Part shown: one piece after another, positions 58,575-64,000 of the stretch
How positions within the stretch are numbered: position 1 is the stretch's first letter
Layout: every line of letters begins with the position of its first letter
Assembly (NCBI RefSeq): GCF_009867135.1
Contig: NZ_CP047226.1
Coordinates: 620,001-684,000, forward strand
DNA from: Moraxella osloensis
Lineage (GTDB): Bacteria; Pseudomonadota; Gammaproteobacteria; Pseudomonadales; Moraxellaceae
Direction: 5' to 3'
Length of the DNA stretch: 64,000 nt
Position numbers and translations under genes: made by a program
Notes under the pieces: model-generated
Database searches by the model: none
Told to the model about the DNA's origin: nothing
Seen by the model: the letters and a program-made list of their open reading frames with translations, nothing else

Positions 58575-58710
58575 TTAAATAAATATTCTATATTATACTA
58601 CGAAAACAATACGTTTGGCGGCGATTTAAACTTGCATCGTCGCATCGTCAAGGTCTGCTTTTTAGTAGGGTGTTCGGTATAATTTTTTAGGACGAATAAA
58701 AGGGTAAATT

Positions 58711-59700
58711 ATGAAACGCTTGATGGCTTTTGGCATGTTGATGGGGGTGGTAACACCTGCGCTAGCAAGTGATCTGGTGATTTATTCAGCGCGTGCTGAT
58801 AATTTGTTGAAGCCGATTGTGGCAAAATACGAGCAGCAAACAGGCGTAAAAATCAAGCTGGTCAACGATAAAGCAGGCGTACTGATCGAAAAAATTAAAG
58901 CAGAAGGTGCTAATACCCCAGCTGACTTACTCATCACAGTCGATGGCGGTAACTTATGGCAAGCGGCGCAAGAAAACATCTTAAGACCTGTCAATTCAAA
59001 AGTACTCGAAACCAATATCCCGCCGCAATTCCAAGACCCACAAAATCGTTGGTTTGGTATGTCAGTACGCGCCCGTACCATTTTTTACAACCCAACCAAA
59101 ATCAATCCAAGCCAGCTATCAACTTACGCAGATTTATCTACCCCCAAGTGGAAAGGCAAGCTGTGTTTAAGAACATCGGACAATGTCTATAACCAATCTT
59201 TGGTTGCCACCATGATTCAGCACAACGGCTTACCACAAATGGAGCGTATTTTAAAAGGTTGGGTCAGTAATCTAGCCACCGCGCCATTTGCCAATGATAC
59301 AGCGCTGCTTGAAGCAATTGACGCAGGTCGCTGTGATGTCGGTATCGCCAATACTTACTACTATGGTCGGCTGCTTGATACCAAGCCAAACATTAAGGTC
59401 AAACCCTATTTTGCCAACCAAAAATGGCAAGGCACCCATGTCAACGTATCGGGTATTGGCATAGTTAAACACAGCAAAAACGCGGCACAAGCACAAAAAT
59501 TTATGGAATGGCTCAGTGGCGCAGAGGCGCAAAATTTATTTGCTGACTTGAACAGTGAATACCCAGCCAACCCACGCATTGCACCAGATCCAAAAGTCGC
59601 CAGATGGGGCAGCTTTAAGCAGGACATTATCAATGTATCCGTGGCTGGTAAAAACCAACGCCATGCGATTATGCTAATGAAAAAAGCGGGTTATAAATAA
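58711..59700 (+). CDS. fbpA: ferric iron ABC transporter substrate-binding protein
   Basis: A 329-residue periplasmic iron-binding protein. The signal peptide spans about 1-20 (cleavage after ALAS). The mature protein starts [17 protein letters not shown], the class opening. Tyrosines that bind Fe3+ are in [10 protein letters not shown], and [10 protein letters not shown] is also conserved. It delivers iron to FbpBC, encoded divergently. An AAAAGGG ribosome-binding site precedes the ATG and a strong terminator follows. Confidence 0.93.
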   Translation: MKRLMAFGMLMGVVTPALASDLVIYSARADNLLKPIVAKYEQQTGVKIKLVNDKAGVLIEKIKAEGANTPADLLITVDGGNLWQAAQENILRPVNSKVLETNIPPQFQDPQNRWFGMSVRARTIFYNPTKINPSQLSTYADLSTPKWKGKLCLRTSDNVYNQSLVATMIQHNGLPQMERILKGWVSNLATAPFANDTALLEAIDAGRCDVGIANTYYYGRLLDTKPNIKVKPYFANQKWQGTHVNVSGIGIVKHSKNAAQAQKFMEWLSGAEAQNLFADLNSEYPANPRIAPDPKVARWGSFKQDIINVSVAGKNQRHAIMLMKKAGYK

Positions 59701-59745
59701 ACACGGTATTCGCTTGTTTGTTAAAGATACAGTTTAGGTAAAAAA

Positions 59746-59780
59746 AACGAATGTCACTGTGAGGTGGCATTCGTTTTTTT
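59746..59780 (+). terminator. Rho-independent terminator after fbpA
   Basis: AACGAATGTCAC / GTGGCATTCGTT forms a 12-bp stem with one T-G pair, loop TGTGAG and a T-run. Confidence 0.9.
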
Positions 59781-59808
59781 ATTGATTAAGGGGTAAAGGA
59801 AAAAAATT

Positions 59809-59901
59809 ATGATTGCGTTACTCACTCGTTCAGTTGCCCACGATTTTTTAGTGGACGAAATGCTAAAAATGCTATTCATCCAACCCAGTTTTATTTTATG
59901 A
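59809..59901 (+). CDS. possible 30-residue ORF upstream of the Ter-associated operon
   Basis: An ATG with GGGTAAAGGA eight bases upstream opens a frame for 30 residues (MIALLTRSVAHDF ... QPSFIL). It ends 62 bp before the ATP-grasp gene. No homologue is recognised. It could be a leader peptide or a chance ORF. Confidence 0.3.
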   Translation: MIALLTRSVAHDFLVDEMLKMLFIQPSFIL

Positions 59902-59963
59902 TACGGCTTTTCATCCAGTTGATAATAAGTTAAATGGCATGATGCGTTGCCAATGGAAGTTCA

Positions 59964-61046
59964 ATGATTTTAAACCCCAGTAATACCCCGTTTTCAATTT
60001 GGTTGGCAGAAGGGCAGTCAAGCCAGCGTGAGATGCTACTTGCCATGCAAGCCATGAAATGCCAATATAACTTGCCCATGACCATCGTGGCATCCCATCG
60101 ACAACCACGACCAGAAATCTTAAACTGTGCCGATATAGCGTACCAAGAGCCATCCGAGCCAAGTGAGCGGGTTGAGTTTGTACTTGAACAGGCCAAACAC
60201 CACCATGTCAAAGTGGTGCTCACAGGGCGCAATAGCCAAGATTACGAAGTCAGACGTCAAGACTTCAAAGCAGCCGGTATTCGGTTGTTGACAGGCGCAA
60301 CTGACACAGCCACGCTTGAATTAAGGGATGATAAAGCCGCTTTTACAGCTTTTTGCCAACAACATGATATCCCTGTGGCAAGTGGCTGGCAGTTCGATAA
60401 TACAGATGAGTTAATGGCACTGCTAGCGTTGCATGGTGAGCAGCCGTTATGTGTAAAACCCGTTAAAGGCATATTTGCGCAAGGGTTTTGGCGACTCGAT
60501 ACCGCAGCGGTCGATGCGTGGGATAGTTTTGAGCATTTATACTTTACTGAGGATAAAAAAATCCATCTTGCGCAATTTTTGCACGCCTATAACCATAGCC
60601 AAATGATAACTGACAAACCCATTGCCATGCTGCTGATGCCATATCTAGCAGGCAAAGAATATTCGATTGATGTGGTATGTGAGACGGGGGAAGTGTTAGC
60701 CGCAGTGACGCGCTATAAAGACGGCAGTGAGCAGCATGTGGGCTATGACGAGGCAGTCATGCAGCTTGTCAAGCGTCTGGTAGCAGCCCTAAAAGCCGAT
60801 GGTATTGTGAGCATCCAAACCAAGGCTGATGAAAATGGGATGCACAAGGTACTGGAAATCAATAGCCGCGCGTCAGGTGGGATTGGTTATACCGATCATG
60901 CCTTTGACAAGGGCACGATGAATTTAACTCAATTAGCTTTTGCCTATTGGTCAGGCTGTATTACCAAACCGCAGTTGGCAGCGGTACGTGATACCATCAC
61001 CCCTTGCATCGTGCGCCCGCTGATGACCAGTGTCAAAATCGGCTAA
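59964..61046 (+). CDS. ATP-grasp domain protein of the Ter-associated biosynthetic module
   Basis: A 360-residue ligase-type protein. The N-terminal pre-ATP-grasp part (residues about 1-110) contains IWLAEGQSSQREMLL and VVLTGRNSQDYE. The ATP-grasp core has DKAAFTAFCQQHDIPVASGW, PLCVKPVKGIFAQGF, the GKEYSIDVVCE strand and the Mg-binding HKVLEINSRASGGIGY. This family is found in operons with PRTase_2-TRSP, HAD and StiP proteins near tellurium-resistance genes; a role in making a nucleoside-like small molecule has been proposed by comparative genomics. The PRTase gene starts 27 bp downstream. Confidence 0.85.
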   Translation: MILNPSNTPFSIWLAEGQSSQREMLLAMQAMKCQYNLPMTIVASHRQPRPEILNCADIAYQEPSEPSERVEFVLEQAKHHHVKVVLTGRNSQDYEVRRQDFKAAGIRLLTGATDTATLELRDDKAAFTAFCQQHDIPVASGWQFDNTDELMALLALHGEQPLCVKPVKGIFAQGFWRLDTAAVDAWDSFEHLYFTEDKKIHLAQFLHAYNHSQMITDKPIAMLLMPYLAGKEYSIDVVCETGEVLAAVTRYKDGSEQHVGYDEAVMQLVKRLVAALKADGIVSIQTKADENGMHKVLEINSRASGGIGYTDHAFDKGTMNLTQLAFAYWSGCITKPQLAAVRDTITPCIVRPLMTSVKIG

Positions 61047-61073
61047 CGCAAAAACAACAGGATAATAGACGCC

Positions 61074-62273
61074 ATGACCGAGCAAAAAACCATCTCGCTA
61101 TCGCGTGGCGAGCTTACTTTACGTTATCAAACCACCGCGGATTATCAACTCGATGAGTTGTTGGGGTTTGCTGAGCGTATCAATCCCAAGCGCGCATTTT
61201 TGTTTGTATCCAAAGTATTGGGGCGACATATTCCGGTATCCCCCGATAATATGCGACAAGCCTTCACCCAGTTGGCAACTCTCATACCCGATGATTTGCC
61301 CGAGCCAATTGTGGTAATTGGCATGGCTGAGACCGCAGTCGGACTGTCGGCAGGGGTGCATCAAGTGCTGCAGGCGCGTTATCCGCAGGCTATTTTGCTC
61401 AACTCGACGCGGCATGCACAGGCAGGAGAGCTTTTCACCACGTTTAGCGAAGATCATAGTCATGCCAGTGTGCATTTGATTTACCAAAGTGATGACAGCA
61501 CGCTACAAGCGAACGTTGAAAACGCCAAAACCTTGATTATGGTCGATGACGAAGCCTCCACAGGTAATACCTGTCAAAATGTGGTCAACGCCCTGCGTCA
61601 AGCAGGAATGAGTAAGCTTGAGCAAGTGCATTTGGCGACGCTGGTTGATTGGTCACTGGGCAAAAAACTGGGCAAAAAACTGGGGGAAACGGATAGTAAT
61701 ATTTTTAATGACATCGCCTTTTTTCGCCATCATCTGCTGGCAGGAGATTGGACGTGGACAGATAAGGTGAATGCGCCCGCGGTTACCATGCCAAATGTGT
61801 CAACCACAGAGGCAGGCAGTCAGCCACTGCTGCCTACCGGCGATTGGGGTAGACAACCGACACGCGATAGTACATCGGGATTGGATTTTTTGCTGCAAGG
61901 TTTGCATCATACGCTGAGCCAAAGACAATTGACCCTAGCGTCATTCGCCCATCAAAAAATCTTGGTGCTGGGCAGTAATGAGTTTGTTTGGTTGCCGTTG
62001 TTGCTTGCCGAACGCTTGGCGCAGTATCAAGCGGATGTCAAATTTTCTGCCTTAACGCGGTCACCTATCGCCATCCATGCTGATAGCGCCGTGACTAGCG
62101 TCATCAAGTTCTTTGACCATTATGGCTTGGGCATGACCAATTTTGTTTACAATGTGACGCCTGAGGCGTGGGATTGGGTGCTGTTGTGCGTGGAAACCCC
62201 CCAAGATAGCGTGGATGAGATTTGGCAGCGCTTTGATAATGTCATGGTAATTTCACCTAGCTCCGAAATCTGA
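61074..62273 (+). CDS. phosphoribosyltransferase (PRTase_2) with C-terminal TRSP domain
   Basis: A 399-residue protein. The PRTase_2 domain (about residues 15-200) has an orotate-PRTase-like start (LGFAERINPKRAFLFVSKVLGRHIP), VIGMAETAVGLSAGV and the PRPP-binding loop TLIMVDDEASTGNT. The TRSP domain (about 260-399) starts LDFLLQGLHHTL and contains KILVLGSNEFVWLPLLLAERL. A short GKKLGKKLGETD duplication lies at about residues 198-209. It is second in the Ter-associated operon. The stop codon lies inside a degenerate 14-bp repeat array. Confidence 0.87.
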   Translation: MTEQKTISLSRGELTLRYQTTADYQLDELLGFAERINPKRAFLFVSKVLGRHIPVSPDNMRQAFTQLATLIPDDLPEPIVVIGMAETAVGLSAGVHQVLQARYPQAILLNSTRHAQAGELFTTFSEDHSHASVHLIYQSDDSTLQANVENAKTLIMVDDEASTGNTCQNVVNALRQAGMSKLEQVHLATLVDWSLGKKLGKKLGETDSNIFNDIAFFRHHLLAGDWTWTDKVNAPAVTMPNVSTTEAGSQPLLPTGDWGRQPTRDSTSGLDFLLQGLHHTLSQRQLTLASFAHQKILVLGSNEFVWLPLLLAERLAQYQADVKFSALTRSPIAIHADSAVTSVIKFFDHYGLGMTNFVYNVTPEAWDWVLLCVETPQDSVDEIWQRFDNVMVISPSSEI

Positions 62274-62346
62274 TACCCGAAATCTGACATTCTAAACCTG
62301 ACAACCGAAGTGCGATATCTGAAGTCCGACAACCAAAACCCAATCA
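62263..62346. repeat. six degenerate 14-bp tandem units at the PRTase-HAD junction
   Basis: Consecutive 14-bp units start at 62263, 62277, 62291, 62305, 62319 and 62333. The best two are CCGAAATCTGATAC and CCGAAATCTGACAT; the later ones diverge (for example CCGAAGTGCGATAT and CTGAAGTCCGACAA). The consensus is close to CCGAAATCTGACAA. The first unit includes the last codons and stop of the PRTase gene. Confidence 0.75.
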
Positions 62347-62390
62347 GCCACAAAATCGATAAAAGTTAAGTTTGATAAAAGTGAGTGTGA

Positions 62391-63221
62391 ATGACCGATT
62401 TTTTTAAACCCGAAGCCCGTTTTTTTGAATCAAAAGTCGCGCTAGTCAAGCCTTATGCTTTGATGGATTTGGATGATACCTTGTTTCAAACCCAGCGAAA
62501 AATTGCAGCTTGGCAATTGCCAATGGATGGGTTAGTGGCGGCGACCGTCGATAAGCAGAATGCGCCATTGAGCTTTTTGACCCCAAAGCAATGCCATTTT
62601 TTTAATTGGTTATCCCAATCAACGGAGCTCATCCCCGTCACCGCAAGAGATACCACTGAGATTATGCGCGTCAAACTGCCGTTTGATAGTTGGCAAGTTT
62701 TGACCCACGGTGCAGTGATTGTAGCGCCATCGGGGCAGCTTTGTGCGCGTTGGCAGCGGCTAATGGCAGGGCAATTGGTGGCGCTACAACCCAAACTGAC
62801 CCAGCTTATGGCGCGATTGGCAGGGTTTGAAGCACTACGCATAACCCCACATTATGAACACTTTATAGTAGATAATAACGCGACGGATTTGATGGTATAT
62901 GTCGCCATCAAACATCAGCATAAAGACCACGATGCTTTGCTGCAGTTTGCGGCACAGCTGCCGAGCCTGCTAAATGAGGTGCCGGATTTGGACGATGAGT
63001 TTTATATCCATGTTAATGCCAATAACTTGGCATTGTTGCCGCACGTCGTCAACAAACATCACGCGATGCGTTTTTTGCTCGATTATCATTTGGATAAAAA
63101 CCGCCCTTGTTTTGGTTTTGGTGATAGCTTGGCGGATTTGCCGTTTTTACAATTATTGGACTGGTATGGCACGCCCAATCGAGGGCAACTGCATGATGCT
63201 ATCAGTCAAGGGTGCTTATAA
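62391..63221 (+). CDS. HAD family phosphatase of the Ter-associated module
   Basis: A 276-residue HAD-superfamily hydrolase. Motif I is ALMDLDDTLF (Asp26, Asp28), motif II is in LIPVTARDTTEI, and the C-terminal motif with acidic pair is FGFGDSLADLPFLQLLDW. The cap inserts between about residues 110 and 200. In related Ter operons a HAD phosphoesterase accompanies the ATP-grasp and PRTase genes and is thought to act on the same metabolite. The start is 118 bp after the PRTase stop, and the next gene begins 2 bp after this one ends. Confidence 0.85.
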   Translation: MTDFFKPEARFFESKVALVKPYALMDLDDTLFQTQRKIAAWQLPMDGLVAATVDKQNAPLSFLTPKQCHFFNWLSQSTELIPVTARDTTEIMRVKLPFDSWQVLTHGAVIVAPSGQLCARWQRLMAGQLVALQPKLTQLMARLAGFEALRITPHYEHFIVDNNATDLMVYVAIKHQHKDHDALLQFAAQLPSLLNEVPDLDDEFYIHVNANNLALLPHVVNKHHAMRFLLDYHLDKNRPCFGFGDSLADLPFLQLLDWYGTPNRGQLHDAISQGCL

Positions 63222-63223
63222 TC

Positions 63224-64000
63224 ATGACAATTCAGGCTAATTTTTCGGGTAGTTATTTACCTCCTGAGGTTACCTTGCTGCTCGATATCGTCAGTGCTGA
63301 TAGCGTCAATGATATCAGCCCAACCCAAAAAGAAGCGTTAATCCAATCAGGTCAGCGCCATTATTCAGATATGCTGACGCTTGAAAAGCCGCCCAGCGCC
63401 ACACATGAAGCCTTATACAATCAAGCATTGGCGGCAGGCAAACAGCGCATGGCAAATGATGTCACAAGCCTTGCCTTTAGCTTACATCAGCTATTTCATG
63501 CTTGCGTGAGTGCCTCGCAGCCGCTGATATTGGTCAGTCTCGTGCGGGCAGGATTGCCGATTGGGGTATTGCTGCAAAAAGCGCTTAGTGATGCCTCTGC
63601 TAGCTATGCGTTAGCCAGTCAGCATTACGGGGTGAGTATCATCCGTGACCGCGGGCTTGACCCTGTTGCTTTGCAATATATTTTGCAGCAGCATCCCCAT
63701 AGCCCGATTGTGTTTGTCGATGGTTGGACGGGTAAAGGGGCTATCTATGGTGAATTGCAACGAAGTTTAGCCCAAATCACTGATAAACAGCAACAAGCGC
63801 AACTGTTTCACCAAGGTGAGGGGGTGATTCCACTGGTGACGTTGGCAGATCCTGCTGGGGTGGCTTGGCTATCGGCAAGTAATGATGATTGGCTGATGCC
63901 CGCAAGTTTGCTCAATAGCACTGTCTCTGGGTTGATATCGCGAACCCTGTATCGTGAGCCCAGTGATGGACTGCACCAAGCAGTGTATTATGACAAGTTA
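63224..64000 (+). CDS. cysteine protease StiP family protein (PRTase_1-like), C-terminus cut by window end
   Basis: The first 259 codons are present. The protein begins MTIQANFSGSYLPPEV and shows family motifs ALIQSGQRHYSDML, LVSLVRAGLPIGVLL, HYGVSIIRDRGLD, FVDGWTGKGAIYGEL and LLNSTVSGLISRTLY. Databases name this family StiP cysteine protease, but the VDGWTGKGA loop resembles a PRPP-binding loop, and earlier domain analysis placed it among phosphoribosyltransferases. A PELOTA-like RNA-binding domain is common at the C-terminus in relatives and would lie beyond the window. It starts 2 bp after the HAD gene. Confidence 0.85.
   Translation, partial: MTIQANFSGSYLPPEVTLLLDIVSADSVNDISPTQKEALIQSGQRHYSDMLTLEKPPSATHEALYNQALAAGKQRMANDVTSLAFSLHQLFHACVSASQPLILVSLVRAGLPIGVLLQKALSDASASYALASQHYGVSIIRDRGLDPVALQYILQQHPHSPIVFVDGWTGKGAIYGELQRSLAQITDKQQQAQLFHQGEGVIPLVTLADPAGVAWLSASNDDWLMPASLLNSTVSGLISRTLYREPSDGLHQAVYYDKL

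Noticed and set aside
62263-62346. Repeat array considered as a CRISPR.
   Set aside because: The units are 14 bp, contiguous without spacers, and degenerate; no cas genes are near.
62147-62353. Minus-strand ORF through the 14-bp repeats, with periodic SDF/RF motifs.
   Set aside because: The periodicity comes from the DNA repeat; 14 bp is not a multiple of 3, and no ribosome-binding site or homologue is seen.

Overview
The window reads as chromosomal core sequence from a gammaproteobacterium of the family Moraxellaceae, most like the Moraxella osloensis/Faucicola group. This is an inference from protein sequence character and gene order: ponA divergent from pilMNOPQ-aroK-aroB, secE-nusG-rplKAJL-rpoBC, separated trpF/trpB/trpA with accD-folC, gltBD, and an Fbp-type iron ABC system. 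Base composition is moderate, with a few clearly AT-richer genes. The window opens inside a YaiI/DUF188 gene and closes inside a StiP-family gene.

Region 1 (1-4345) is a sulfide/persulfide locus. An ArsR-type regulator with the Cys pattern of BigR/SqrR sensors, a SulP anion transporter and a DUF442 sulfurtransferase-like protein lie on the minus strand. They diverge from an ETHE1-like metallo-beta-lactamase-fold protein and a DUF2892 protein with a LEA-like tail. AT-rich palindromes sit in the shared promoter region. Region 2 (4377-13657) carries trpF, trpB, trpA, accD, folC and a LysM-SPOR envelope protein. An SDR oxidoreductase and two AT-rich unknown genes are inserted among the trp genes, and a DUF2726 gene follows.

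Region 3 (13688-27336) is the transcription/translation block: tRNA-Trp, secE, nusG, rplK, rplA, rplJ, rplL, rpoB, rpoC and a DUF6586-like gene. A strong intrinsic terminator and a long structured leader separate rplL from rpoB. Region 4 (27356-39488) holds PBP1A, a complete IS630-family element inserted in the divergent ponA/pilM region, the type IV pilus alignment and secretin operon pilMNOPQ, aroK, aroB and a DamX-position protein. Region 5 (39711-49275) holds gltB-gltD, a PTP-type phosphatase, a polysaccharide flippase and nadA.

Region 6 (49321-55845) has a tRNA-Pro/Arg/His cluster, a secreted orphan, nagZ, queF, a YadGH-like ABC exporter, a cytochrome c5-like protein, tRNA-Arg(CCG) and an IS3-family remnant. 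Region 7 (55854-59780) is fbpC-fbpB divergent from fbpA, with a Fur-box-like palindrome between them. Region 8 (59809-64000) is the least ordinary part. It encodes an ATP-grasp ligase, a PRTase_2-TRSP protein, a HAD phosphatase and a StiP-family protein, the biosynthetic module that comparative genomics associates with tellurium-resistance (Ter) stress systems. A degenerate 14-bp tandem repeat lies inside it and a possible leader ORF lies in front of it.
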